From positions 1 to 64,000 of the forward strand of contig DATCZA010000013.1 in NCBI GenBank assembly GCA_036526135.1: 64,000 bases of DNA. Reading direction: 5' to 3'. A program made the position numbers and the translations under genes. The stretch comes from UBA2965 sp036526135 (GTDB lineage: Bacteria > Pseudomonadota > Gammaproteobacteria > Pseudomonadales > Azotimanducaceae). Of this stretch, positions 17,749 through 25,961 are shown in pieces; within the stretch, counting starts at the first letter, position 1, and each line of letters begins with the position of its first letter. The notes beneath the pieces were generated by a model, which was given only the letters and a program-made list of their open reading frames with translations, was not told the DNA's origin and ran no database searches.

Positions 17749-18546
17749 CTACTTCTGCGCGTGCACGACGATGGCGCGGATCTGCATTTGGCTGCCCAGA
17801 CGCCGGGCAACGGCGTCCGCGACAGCTGCGTGGATCGCATCCGCATCGCCGCCGCGCTGCTCGATTTCCTGAAACAGCGGGTTACCGAACACCAGGCCTC
17901 GCGCGAAGTTCTCCGCCGAGGGTATGGCAGACGTCAGCTGGACCGTCTCCGCGGACGCGGCCCGGAAGCCGGCGTCGAGCAGTGAGCGGCGAATGACCTC
18001 GACGTCGTGGTAGCCGAAGGGCACGCGGTAGAAACCGGGGGGATCGTCAGGGAAGAAGCCGGCCACCACGTCGTGGGTGATCTCCGCGAAGGCGTTGAAC
18101 GGCCAGGCATCCCAGACGTTGAAGACGTAGTGACCGCCCGCGCGCAGCACCCGGCGGGCCTCGGCGTAGGAACGGTGTTTGTCGGGAAAAAACATGACCC
18201 CGAACTGGCACGTCACCACGTCGAAGCGCTCATCCTGCCACGGCAGGTCGGTGGCATCGGCGACCTCGAACCCCACGCTTTCGTCCGGCGCAAACTTCGC
18301 CTCAGCGAAATCCAGCATGGGCTGGTTGAGGTCGGACGCGACGATGTCGCAACCCGCCGGAAGGACGTCGCGGAGCCGTCGGGTGACGATCCCCGTCCCT
18401 GCCGCGAGCTCGAGAACGGCGGCGGGATCCAGCGCGGCAACCCGACCGGCCAGGTCCTCGGCGTAGCCTTCGAAGATGTGCGGACCCAGGCCGGCGTCGT
18501 AGTGCTCGGGTATGGAGCCGACGAACCGGGAAGCTTCTTCAGTCAA
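17749..18546 (-). CDS. Class I SAM-dependent methyltransferase
   Basis: A 265-residue methyltransferase (Methyltransf_11/25 type). Motif I is VLELAAGTGIVTRRLRD, followed by the acidic residue in IVASDLN, then FDVVTCQFGVMFFPD (motif IV region). The substrate domain is unassigned. The start is TTG at 18546, supported by a GGGAGG site 7-8 bases upstream. That start lies inside the last codons of the upstream 58-residue gene (8-base overlap), so translation is probably coupled. No neighbouring biosynthetic genes identify the acceptor. Confidence 0.82.
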   Translation of the reverse strand: MTEEASRFVGSIPEHYDAGLGPHIFEGYAEDLAGRVAALDPAAVLELAAGTGIVTRRLRDVLPAGCDIVASDLNQPMLDFAEAKFAPDESVGFEVADATDLPWQDERFDVVTCQFGVMFFPDKHRSYAEARRVLRAGGHYVFNVWDAWPFNAFAEITHDVVAGFFPDDPPGFYRVPFGYHDVEVIRRSLLDAGFRAASAETVQLTSAIPSAENFARGLVFGNPLFQEIEQRGGDADAIHAAVADAVARRLGSQMQIRAIVVHAQK

Positions 18547-18715
18547 AGCTCACCTCCCGGGACCGTCCGCCGCCGCCCACCAGCGCAGTCGCCTGCCGGA
18601 CATGGTAGTTGCCGAGCTCCTCTTTCCAGACCAGACGCAGCTCCCCGAAGTACTCCCGCTTGATCTTAGTCAGCGGCGAGGAGCCGTTCTCGCGAAAGTC
18701 GATCCAGCTCTTCAT
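18539..18715 (-). CDS. 58-residue hypothetical protein, coupled to methyltransferase
   Basis: A small open frame from ATG 18715 to TGA 18539-18541. A strong ribosome site, GGGAGGG, lies 6 bases before the start. The peptide begins MKSWIDFRENGSSPLTKIKR and continues with LRLVWKEELGNYHVRQATAL, then a Gly/Arg-rich end. It has no signal peptide or membrane segment. Its last 8 bases overlap the TTG start of the methyltransferase in another frame, the pattern of a translationally coupled pair. I do not recognise the family. The good Shine-Dalgarno, the codon use and the overlap argue that it is real. Confidence 0.6.
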   Translation of the reverse strand: MKSWIDFRENGSSPLTKIKREYFGELRLVWKEELGNYHVRQATALVGGGGRSREVSFD

Positions 18716-18803
18716 GGCAACCCTCCCAATTGCAGTCTATCCCTCGAACCACACGCCCGCCAGAAGCGCAGCGCGAGCCCGCGGCATACGCCGCGCACGA
18801 GGT

Positions 18804-18833
18804 TTGTCGCGGTCGGGAGAGCGGCGGTATGAT
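18804..18833 (+). promoter_or_regulatory. Possible sigma70 promoter for PQQ alcohol dehydrogenase
   Basis: A -10-like hexamer TATGAT at 18828-18833 is preceded at 18 bp by TTGTCG (18804-18809), a 4/6 match to -35. Transcription would start near 18840, just before the ribosome site AGGGAGA at 18847-18853 of the dehydrogenase gene. Confidence 0.4.
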
Positions 18834-18859
18834 CCCCGACGCAGGTAAAGGGAGACATC

Positions 18860-21082
18860 ATGCGCGCATTCATCTGGATCGCATTGGTCGCGATCGCTGC
18901 TGTGGTCTACTTTTTCGCGACATCCACCGCTCCTGACGGGGCAACGGAGGATGGGCCGACCGCGGCCGGCGGCGGCACTCTGGAATCTGGGCCGTCCGTC
19001 GGGCTGATAGACGACGCGCGCATCAACGCCGCCGACAGCGAGCCCGGAAACTGGCTGGCCTACGGGCGCACCTACGAGGAGCAGCGCTTCTCGCCGCTGA
19101 CTCAGATCAACCGGGAAAGCGTCGGGGAGCTGGGCCTCGCCTGGTACAAGGACATGGGCACCAACCGTGCGCTGGAGGCCACGCCCATCGTCGTGGACGG
19201 CATCATGTTCTTCACCACCACCTGGAGCCGCGTCCACGCGGTGGACGCACGGACCGGGGAGACGGTCTGGTTCTTCGATCCCGAGGTGCCGGGAGAGACC
19301 GGACGCAAAGCCTGCTGCGACGTGGTCAACCGCGGGGTCGCCGTTTATCAGGGCAAGGTCTTCGTCGGCAGCCTGGACGGCCGGCTCATCGCGCTGGACG
19401 CGGCCACCGGCGAGAAGGTATGGGAAGTGGACACCATCGTCGATCGTACCCGGGCCTACACCATCACCGGCGCGCCGCGAGCGGCACGGGGCAAGATCTT
19501 CATAGGCAACGGCGGCGCCGAGTACGGCGTGCGCGGCTACGTCACCGCCTACGATGCCCAGACCGGCGAGCAGGTCTGGCGCTTCTACACGGTGCCCGGC
19601 GATCCCTCCAAGCCCTTCGAGCATCCGGAGATGGAGATGGCCGCGAAGACCTGGAAGGGCGGCGAGTGGTGGGAGATCGGCGGTGGCGGCACGGTGTGGA
19701 ACTCCATCGTCTACGACCCGGACTTCAACCACGTCTACCTCGGCGTGGGCAACGGTTCCCCCTGGACGCGGGTGATCCGATCACCGGGCGGCGGCGACAA
19801 CCTGTTCCTCTCCTCCATCGTCGCCCTGAACGCGGACACCGGCGAGATGCAGTGGTACTACCAGACCACCCCGGGCGACAACTGGGACTACACGGCCGTT
19901 CAGGACATCGCGCTTGCCGACATGGAAGTGGACGGAGAGATGCGCAAGGTGCTTCTCCAGGCGCCCAAGAACGGCTTCTTCTACGTCATCGACCGGACCA
20001 ACGGCGAGCTTCTGCGCGCCAATCCCTACGTCGCGGTGAACTGGGCCACCCACGTGGACATGGCAACCGGCCGGCCAGTGGAAAATCCGGCCATGGATTA
20101 CGCCGACACAGCGAAGTGGATACTCCCGGGACCGCTCGGCGGGCACAACTGGCAGGCCATGTCCGTGGACGTGGAGGCCGGTTTGGTCTACATCCCGGCG
20201 CTGGAGAACCCGCTGATCTACGGCATGCCGGATGAGTGGCAGCAGACGGGCGTCTACAAGCGCGACCCGGGCCGCTGGAACACGGGGATCGAGCTCGGCG
20301 CCATCGCGCAGCTGTTCGTGGACAACATCGCCGAGCAGCCCACGCCTCGCGGTCTGCTCAAAGCCTTCGACCCGCTCTCAGGCGAGGAGCGCTGGTCGGT
20401 GGAGATCCCACACTACTGGAACGGCGGCGTGCTCGGCACCGCCGGCGGGCTGGTCTTCCAGGGCAACGCCATGGGGATGTTCAAGGCCTACGACAAATCC
20501 ACCGGCGAGGCGCTGTGGGAGTTCAACACTTACACCTCCATGCTCGCACCACCCGTCACTTTCGAGCTGGACGGCGAGCAATACGTATCGATCCTCACCG
20601 GGTTCGGCGGCGGCGACCTGTTCGGCGGCGAGCCCCTGCCGCCGCTGTCGATGCACGCTTCGCTGAAGTACAACAACCACGGCCGTTTGCTGGTGTTCAA
20701 GCTTGGCGCCAAAGAGCAGCTGCCGGTTCCCTCGGCCCGTGACCGGACCATTCCGGAGCAGCTGGTCGCCGACGTCGACGTGGCGGACATCGCCCGGGGC
20801 GAGCGTCTGTACAACGACTACTGCGCCGTCTGCCACGGGCTGGTCGCACGCTCCAGCGGGGCCATCGCCGATTTGCGCCTGATGTCCGCGGAGTCCCACG
20901 ACGCCTTCGACGGGGTCGTTCTCGAGGGGCTGATGTCCGCAAGGGGCATGACGGCGTTCAGCGACGTGCTCACGGTGGAGGATTCCGAACGCATTCACCA
21001 CTACGTCAGAGCCCGGGCACACGAGGACCGGGAAGTGGCGCTCGGAAACTCGGAGGCTGCCAGGCTCACCTGGCTGAACTGA
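18860..21082 (+). CDS. PQQ-dependent quinohemoprotein alcohol dehydrogenase
   Basis: A 740-residue periplasmic enzyme. The N-terminal signal or anchor is at residues 4-22. The eight-bladed PQQ propeller covers about 50-610, with the adjacent-cysteine pair Cys152-Cys153 (KACCDVVNRG) that stacks on PQQ. It also contains the Trp-docking blade repeats ALDAATGEKVWE and ALNADTGEMQWY, and the active-site segment PGDNWDYTAVQDIAL. A C-terminal cytochrome c domain carries the heme site C655-AV-C658-H659, with Met ligands among the later Met residues. It oxidises primary or secondary alcohols and passes electrons through heme c. The start has an AGGGAGA site. No pqq biosynthesis gene or separate cytochrome is adjacent. 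Confidence 0.92.
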   Translation: MRAFIWIALVAIAAVVYFFATSTAPDGATEDGPTAAGGGTLESGPSVGLIDDARINAADSEPGNWLAYGRTYEEQRFSPLTQINRESVGELGLAWYKDMGTNRALEATPIVVDGIMFFTTTWSRVHAVDARTGETVWFFDPEVPGETGRKACCDVVNRGVAVYQGKVFVGSLDGRLIALDAATGEKVWEVDTIVDRTRAYTITGAPRAARGKIFIGNGGAEYGVRGYVTAYDAQTGEQVWRFYTVPGDPSKPFEHPEMEMAAKTWKGGEWWEIGGGGTVWNSIVYDPDFNHVYLGVGNGSPWTRVIRSPGGGDNLFLSSIVALNADTGEMQWYYQTTPGDNWDYTAVQDIALADMEVDGEMRKVLLQAPKNGFFYVIDRTNGELLRANPYVAVNWATHVDMATGRPVENPAMDYADTAKWILPGPLGGHNWQAMSVDVEAGLVYIPALENPLIYGMPDEWQQTGVYKRDPGRWNTGIELGAIAQLFVDNIAEQPTPRGLLKAFDPLSGEERWSVEIPHYWNGGVLGTAGGLVFQGNAMGMFKAYDKSTGEALWEFNTYTSMLAPPVTFELDGEQYVSILTGFGGGDLFGGEPLPPLSMHASLKYNNHGRLLVFKLGAKEQLPVPSARDRTIPEQLVADVDVADIARGERLYNDYCAVCHGLVARSSGAIADLRLMSAESHDAFDGVVLEGLMSARGMTAFSDVLTVEDSERIHHYVRARAHEDREVALGNSEAARLTWLN

Positions 21083-21085
21083 CCG

Positions 21086-21652
21086 CTACCCGCCCGGGAC
21101 CGCCTTGGGCGGCAGCGCCGGCGGCGGGACCTGCACGAACTCGAAGTCCGGGCGGCGCCCAACGGCGCCCGTCACGGACTGCTCGGCCGCGTAGCCGGTG
21201 GTCTCTTCGGGACGGCCTTCGCCCTCGTCCACCACGCCTCGGCTCAAACGCCCATTGAGCCGCTCCCCCTCCTCCAGCTTTTCAAGAGCCTCCTGGGCCG
21301 CCCTGGCAGACGCTTCGTCCCAGGCAATCCGGTGCGCTCTGGGGGGGGCGACCGGAAAACCCGCCTCGTCCAGCTCACGCACCCAGAAAAAGATGGTGCC
21401 GGGGGCGCCGCTTTCCTTGTCCGGCTCCTCCACCGTGATCCACAACACGCGGAACGTCTCCGGCAGCGCAGCAGGCGATGCCCAGCCGAGCAGACCCTGG
21501 TAGCCGAGCCAGGCCGACGCGTAAAGCGCAGTGACCAACACCACCGCAATTCCCTTGACCCACGGCGAGAAGCGGGTCGCCAGGTTCAGGCACAGGAGCA
21601 GGGCGGCCACTGCCACGTAGGCCAGGGTGAGCCCGAGAATCGGGCCGGTCAC
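21086..21652 (-). CDS. Hypothetical membrane protein, third gene of TolQ/ExbD-like operon
   Basis: A 188-residue protein with two membrane segments (about 5-25 and 33-55). A soluble part of about 130 residues follows, containing a beta-like stretch (TFRVLWITVEEPDKESG, then TIFFWVRELDEAG), a charged helix, and a Pro-rich end (VQVPPPALPPK). Its ATG overlaps the stop of the ExbD-like gene (ATGA), so the two are coupled. I do not recognise the family. The order TolQ-like, ExbD-like, this protein suggests an accessory subunit of a proton-driven membrane motor, which is inference. Confidence 0.65.
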   Translation of the reverse strand: MTGPILGLTLAYVAVAALLLCLNLATRFSPWVKGIAVVLVTALYASAWLGYQGLLGWASPAALPETFRVLWITVEEPDKESGAPGTIFFWVRELDEAGFPVAPPRAHRIAWDEASARAAQEALEKLEEGERLNGRLSRGVVDEGEGRPEETTGYAAEQSVTGAVGRRPDFEFVQVPPPALPPKAVPGG

Positions 21653-22266
21653 GTCTTGCCGCCCACTGCCCGGGTCAGGAGCGGCTTCGGCAGCTCGCTG
21701 GTGCTCGCGACCTGTCCGTCGGCGCCGATGGTGAACCGAACGGCCGTCTGCTCGTCCCCCACCCCGGTGAGCTGCCGGGTGCCGTAGTAGACGAGCGTAA
21801 CCGTGGGGTTGAGCTTCTCCACCTTCACGGTGACGGGCAGCGGCTCGCTGTAGTTCGACTGATAGTGGAGCACGTTCACCACGTACTCACCCGGCTGCAG
21901 CGCGCGAACGGTCACCGTCTCCTGATTGATCGGGTTGGAAACCTCCCGGCCGTCCAGAACGATCCGATCCGCGAACAGGCCCCGATCGTCGCGGTCCAGG
22001 TGCATGAGCCCGCTGTCGCGATTGTGGTACCAGACCAGCTGCCCTCTTGGCCCCTCGACCAGGGTATCGACATCGTCCGGGTGCCGGTCGGCCCACCTCA
22101 CGGTGATGAGCACCTCGGCTTTCGAGTCGATCTTCCCCGTGTTGCTCGGATCGCTGATCAGGGCGAACGCGGCGACGAACATGAAGGCGAAGCCCAGCAG
22201 CGCGTTGAAAAGCAGGTCGGTGAAAGCGTCCTGAGATTCGCGCTGCCGGAAGACGTCATGCCGCAT
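21649..22266 (-). CDS. ExbD/TolR-like single-pass membrane protein (divergent)
   Basis: A 205-residue protein. A single membrane helix lies at about 17-38, with an Asp (D17) at its start (FTDLLFNALLGFAFMFV). This matches the topology and acidic residue of ExbD/TolR/MotB proton-channel partners, though sequence similarity is weak. The periplasmic part is predicted beta-rich and includes ALQPGEYVVNVLHYQSNY and VTLVYYGTRQL. It overlaps the TolQ-like gene by 11 bases and the third gene by 4, so the three are one operon. Role inferred from context: the stator partner of the TolQ-like protein, possibly with an unusual periplasmic domain. Confidence 0.65.
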   Translation of the reverse strand: MRHDVFRQRESQDAFTDLLFNALLGFAFMFVAAFALISDPSNTGKIDSKAEVLITVRWADRHPDDVDTLVEGPRGQLVWYHNRDSGLMHLDRDDRGLFADRIVLDGREVSNPINQETVTVRALQPGEYVVNVLHYQSNYSEPLPVTVKVEKLNPTVTLVYYGTRQLTGVGDEQTAVRFTIGADGQVASTSELPKPLLTRAVGGKT

Positions 22267-22924
22267 CGCGCTTCAGCCTCACGTCCACCAGCACCGCAAG
22301 CCGCGTGACGAGCTGAGCGGCCGACGCATCGAGCAGGTGATATTGCAGCTTGAGCAGGGTGCTGGTGACCAACCCGGCCAGCGTCGTGTAGAGCGCTACC
22401 GCCATGCCGCCGCTCATGGCACTCAGCAGCTGCTGCATGAGGCTCGGGTCGAACTCTTCTATCTCCCCGACGGGCAGGAGCATGAGGATGAAGCCGACCA
22501 CGGTGCCGAGCAGGCCGAGCTTCAACAGAACGTCGCTGGCGAAATGACCGAACGCGTGCCGGTTCGCCAGCTCGTCGCCAAACGCTTCGAGCAGAGCCGA
22601 GGCGTCGTCATCGCGCTTGAGGGAGAGGTTCTCGAGAAACCCGCCGAGCAGACCGCCTCTGACGTCGACGGCCTCACCTTCGCAGATGCTGTTCTCCAGC
22701 GCGACGAAGCGCCGCCGTTCCGCACCCAGCGCGCGGGCCAGCCACAGCCAGTGAACGCTCACAGCGCCGTAAAGACCGAGAATGAGGTATGAGATGCGGC
22801 TCTTATCGGAGCCGAGAGCCAGGCTCACCAGGCCCTGCTGCTCGGCCAGAAAAAACCCGAACAGCACGAGACCGAAGATGACGAGGGCGCGAAAGACGAG
22901 GTTGGCGTCTGTGAGCTTGAACAT
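22256..22924 (-). CDS. MotA/TolQ/ExbB proton channel family protein
   Basis: A 222-residue membrane protein from ATG 22924. Membrane segments are at about 10-29, 44-64, 131-152 and 170-194. The MotA_ExbB core is visible as LLKLGLLGTVVGFILMLLPV and SGGMAVALYTTLAGLVTSTL. The cytoplasmic loop (66-130) is of moderate length. Known role of the family: proton-conducting pentamer that drives a single-pass partner. Here it is encoded with an ExbD-like gene. The frame is open upstream to 23014, but the chosen start follows the stop of a 40-codon frame by 4 bases and gives a normal N-terminus. Its own ribosome site (AGGG) is weak and close. Confidence 0.82.
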   Translation of the reverse strand: MFKLTDANLVFRALVIFGLVLFGFFLAEQQGLVSLALGSDKSRISYLILGLYGAVSVHWLWLARALGAERRRFVALENSICEGEAVDVRGGLLGGFLENLSLKRDDDASALLEAFGDELANRHAFGHFASDVLLKLGLLGTVVGFILMLLPVGEIEEFDPSLMQQLLSAMSGGMAVALYTTLAGLVTSTLLKLQYHLLDASAAQLVTRLAVLVDVRLKRDAA

Positions 22925-22928
22925 GGCC

Positions 22929-23051
22929 CTAATCCACGAACTGCCGGGTTTCAGCCCCGTCGATATGCCGGACGGGCAGCTCGCAAATGCTCGCTGGATC
23001 AGCCGCAAGCTCAAAGCTCACGGCACCAAACTGACAGCTTCCCCCAATCAC
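22929..23051 (-). CDS. Possible 40-residue leader or small protein upstream of TolQ-like gene
   Basis: This frame lies in the 307-base gap between the TolQ-like gene and BVMO2. A GTG at 23051 follows a very strong ribosome site (GGGGAGGGG, 3-5 bases away). The frame runs 40 codons to TAG 22929-22931, which is 4 bases before the TolQ-like ATG. The peptide contains GGSCQFGAVSFELAADPASI, with two Cys. The spacing is what is expected for a coupled small gene, and the TolQ-like gene itself has only a weak site. I do not recognise it; it might be a remnant of a larger gene. The rest of the gap (23052-23231) holds no clear gene. Confidence 0.4.
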   Translation of the reverse strand: MIGGSCQFGAVSFELAADPASICELPVRHIDGAETRQFVD

Positions 23052-23180
23052 GGTGCCCCTCCCCGCCGACCGATGGACTGCACAATGCGACCAAGGACGC
23101 CGGCAGGTGTCAAGAAGCCGCATCCCCGTCCAACCCCGACGGCCGCATACGCTCCCGCCAGCGAAGGTTGCAATCTACAT

Positions 23181-23207
23181 AGCGGCATTCCTAAATAGGC
23201 CGCTTTT
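23181..23207 (+). promoter_or_regulatory. Inverted repeat with T4 tract upstream of BVMO2
   Basis: AGCGGC at 23181-23186 pairs with GCCGCT at 23199-23204 across a 12-base AT-rich loop, and the second arm runs into TTTT. It ends 25 bases before the BVMO2 start. It could be an operator around a promoter, or a small attenuator-like hairpin in the leader. The stem is short, so either role is uncertain. Confidence 0.3.
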
Positions 23208-23231
23208 CCGCGTGCAGTTGGAGGTCGACCC

Positions 23232-25043
23232 ATGAGCAGGTCAGAAGTCGAAGGGGCGGAGTTCGGGTTCGACCCGGAAGCCCTGCGAGCAAAATACGCA
23301 GAGGAGCGGGACAAGCGCCTGCGCGCCGACGGCAACGCCCAGTACTTGGAAGTTGCCGGCAAGTTCGCCCATTTCCTGGACGATCCCTACGTGGAGCGCA
23401 CACCAAGGGACGCCCTGACCGACGAGGTCGAAGTCGCCATCATCGGCGGCGGGTTTGGCGGCCTGCTTGCCGGCGCCCGGCTTCGGGAAGCAGGCGTCGA
23501 GGATCTGAGGATCATCGAGAAGGGCGGGGATTTCGGGGGCACGTGGTACTGGAACCGTTACCCGGGCGCCCAGTGCGACATCGAGTCGTACATCTATCTC
23601 CCGCTGCTCGAGGAAGTCGGCTACATCCCCAGGGAGAAGTACAGCTTCGCGCCGGAGATTATGGCCCACAGCCAGGCCATCGGCCGCAAGTACGACCTTT
23701 ACCGAAATGCCTGCTTCCAGACCGAAGTCACGGAGCTTCGCTGGGACGAGGAGGACCAGCGGTGGGAGATCCGCACTAACCGCGGTGATCGGATGAAGGC
23801 TCGTTTCGTCTGCATGTCCAACGGTCCGCTCAACCGGCCGAAGCTGCCCGGCATCGAAGGCATCGAATCGTTCCAGGGCCACACGTTTCACACCAGCCGC
23901 TGGGACTACGCCTACACCGGCGGCGACCCGAACGGCAACCTCGAGAACCTGGCGGGCAAACGCATCGGCATCATCGGCACCGGAGCCACCGCCGTTCAGT
24001 GCGTGCCGCATCTGGCCGAGACCTCTGAACACCTTCACGTGTTCCAGCGAACGCCATCATCCATCGATGCGCGCGGCAACCGGCCTACCGACCCGGGCTG
24101 GGCGGCAAAGCTCGCGCCGGGCTGGCAGCGGGACCGCATGCACAACTTCAACGTGCTCGTGACCGGCGGCTATCAGGAGGAAGATCTGGTCAGCGATGGC
24201 TGGACCGACATCATCCGCAACCTGGGCATCATCTCCGCCCGCCGCGCTCAGACCGAGAGCCTGACGCTCGAGGACATGGCAAAGAACGTGGAGCTGGCCG
24301 ACTTCCAGAAGATGGAGCAGATCCGGGCGCGCGTGGACGAGCTTGTCGACGATCCGGAAACGGCTGAGGCTCTCAAGCCCTACTACCGACAGTTCTGCAA
24401 GAGACCGTGCTTTCACGACGAGTACCTGCAGGCATTCAACCGTCCAAACGTCACCCTGGTGGACACGGACGGAAGGGGCGTGGAGCGCATCACGGACAAA
24501 GGGATCGTGGCAAACGGCGTGGAGTACGAGCTCGACTGCATCATCTTCGCGACCGGCTTCGAGGTAGGCACCTCGTACAGCCGCAGGGCGGGCTACGAGA
24601 TCGTCGGCCGGAACGGCCTGACGCTGACTGACAAGTGGGCCGACGGCATGAAGACCTTACACGGTTTTCAGACCAACGGTTTTCCGAACTGCTTTTTCAT
24701 GGGCGTCACGCAAGGCGGTTTTACCGCCAACTTTCCCCATCTTCTGAACGAGCAGAGCATCCACATCGCTTACATGATCGATCAGGCGAGAAACAAGAAT
24801 GCCCACGTTCTGGAAGCCTCCCCCGAAGCGGAGGCAGGCTGGGTAGAGACCATTCGGCAGATGGCGGTTTTCAACCAGAACTTTCTGGAATCCTGCACGC
24901 CCGGCTACTACAACAACGAGGGCAACCCGGAGGTGGCCCGATCGCTGCTCGGCAGCCAGTACGGCGGCGGGCCGGAGGCGTTTTTTCAGATTCTCAGGGA
25001 CTGGCGCGAGGAGGGGGGCATGGAGGGTCTCGACTTTTCCTGA
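23232..25043 (+). CDS. Flavin-containing Baeyer-Villiger-type monooxygenase (BVMO2)
   Basis: A 603-residue class B monooxygenase with an extra N-terminal region of about 65 residues (DPEALRAKYAEERDKRLRAD), typical of the long branch that includes steroid and macrocyclic ketone monooxygenases. The FAD motif GGGFGG is at 72-77, then FGGTWYWNRYPGAQCD at 101-116. The fingerprint FQGHTFHTSRWD is at 214-225 and the NADP motif GTGATA at 249-254. It uses NADPH and O2 to convert ketones to esters or lactones. The start has a GGAGG site 7 bases upstream. An SDR follows 39 bases downstream on the same strand, which could produce the ketone substrate from an alcohol. Confidence 0.92.
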   Translation: MSRSEVEGAEFGFDPEALRAKYAEERDKRLRADGNAQYLEVAGKFAHFLDDPYVERTPRDALTDEVEVAIIGGGFGGLLAGARLREAGVEDLRIIEKGGDFGGTWYWNRYPGAQCDIESYIYLPLLEEVGYIPREKYSFAPEIMAHSQAIGRKYDLYRNACFQTEVTELRWDEEDQRWEIRTNRGDRMKARFVCMSNGPLNRPKLPGIEGIESFQGHTFHTSRWDYAYTGGDPNGNLENLAGKRIGIIGTGATAVQCVPHLAETSEHLHVFQRTPSSIDARGNRPTDPGWAAKLAPGWQRDRMHNFNVLVTGGYQEEDLVSDGWTDIIRNLGIISARRAQTESLTLEDMAKNVELADFQKMEQIRARVDELVDDPETAEALKPYYRQFCKRPCFHDEYLQAFNRPNVTLVDTDGRGVERITDKGIVANGVEYELDCIIFATGFEVGTSYSRRAGYEIVGRNGLTLTDKWADGMKTLHGFQTNGFPNCFFMGVTQGGFTANFPHLLNEQSIHIAYMIDQARNKNAHVLEASPEAEAGWVETIRQMAVFNQNFLESCTPGYYNNEGNPEVARSLLGSQYGGGPEAFFQILRDWREEGGMEGLDFS

Positions 25044-25082
25044 TGATTCTCGCGCCGGGTGTCGACCATAGAGGGAGCGGAC

Positions 25083-25961
25083 ATGAACGACTTTGAAGGC
25101 AAGACGGCGGTGGTGACCGGCGCCGCGAGCGGCATCGGCCTCGCCCTGGCGGAACGGTTCGCGGCCGCGCAGATGCAGGTGGTGCTGGCGGACATCGAGG
25201 AGGCCGCGCTGGACCAGGCGGTCAAACGACTCGAAGAGCGGCAGGCGCGTGTGATTGGTGTGGTCACCAACACCATGGTGGAGTCGTCCGTGGCCGAGCT
25301 GGCCGAACGCGCGCTCGGGGAGTTCGGCAATGTTCACGTGCTCTGCAACAACGCCGGTGTGGCGAGCCTCGGCGCCGGGGGCCGGGGCATCTGGGAGGTG
25401 CCGGCCGCCGACTGGGACTGGGTCATGGGCGTGAACTTCTACGGGGTGCTCTTCGGAATCCAGGCCTTCGTGCCGCACATGCTCGAGCATGGTGAGCCGG
25501 GGCACATCGTCAACACCGCCTCGCTGGCCGGCCTCTTTCCCGGCGGGGGCACCTACGGGGTGAGCAAGCATGCGGTGCTCGCCCTGACGGAAACCCTGTA
25601 CAACGATCTCAAGGCACGGGGCGCGGCGCTCAGCGCCTCCGTCCTCTGCCCGGGATTCGTCAGCACCCGCATCGCCAAGGCCGAGCGAAACCGTCCCGCG
25701 GGGCTCGAGATCGACCAAGGCGACGTAAGCAGCGAGATGGCGGCCGCTGCCGAAGCCCTGATCGCCCAGGGAAAGGATCCCGCCGAGATCGCGGAAGCCG
25801 TCTTCGAGGCCATTGCCCAGGACAATCTCTACGTCCTGCCCCATCCGGCATGGGACGACTTCGTTCGCGCCCGGGTCGATCACGTGCTGGACAGACGCGG
25901 CCCTGCAACCATGGACCCGGCCGAGCTCATGCGCAGACGAGCGGGCGGCGAGGCCCTCTAG
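25083..25961 (+). CDS. SDR family oxidoreductase
   Basis: A 292-residue classical short-chain dehydrogenase from ATG 25083 (AGGGAG site 6 bases upstream). The cofactor motif TGAASGIG is at about residues 12-19, the NNAG motif at CNNAGVASL, the catalytic Ser in VNTASLAG, and Tyr-Lys in YGVSKHAV. Asp at the end of the second strand (LADIEE) favours NAD over NADP. It lies 39 bases after BVMO2 and is probably co-transcribed, suggesting an alcohol-to-ketone step feeding the monooxygenase. It converges on the epimerase gene with a 4-base overlap. Confidence 0.9.
   Translation: MNDFEGKTAVVTGAASGIGLALAERFAAAQMQVVLADIEEAALDQAVKRLEERQARVIGVVTNTMVESSVAELAERALGEFGNVHVLCNNAGVASLGAGGRGIWEVPAADWDWVMGVNFYGVLFGIQAFVPHMLEHGEPGHIVNTASLAGLFPGGGTYGVSKHAVLALTETLYNDLKARGAALSASVLCPGFVSTRIAKAERNRPAGLEIDQGDVSSEMAAAAEALIAQGKDPAEIAEAVFEAIAQDNLYVLPHPAWDDFVRARVDHVLDRRGPATMDPAELMRRRAGGEAL

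Noticed and set aside
19860..19920. PQQ enzyme has WDYT where methanol dehydrogenases have WDYD, suggesting an inactive site
   Set aside because: WDYT followed by an Asp-containing segment is the usual form in type II quinohemoprotein alcohol dehydrogenases, so it is not a defect.
22929..23123. Longer 64-codon version of the frame before the TolQ-like gene
   Set aside because: The ATG at 23123 has no ribosome site and the extra residues look non-coding; the internal GTG at 23051 has a very strong site.
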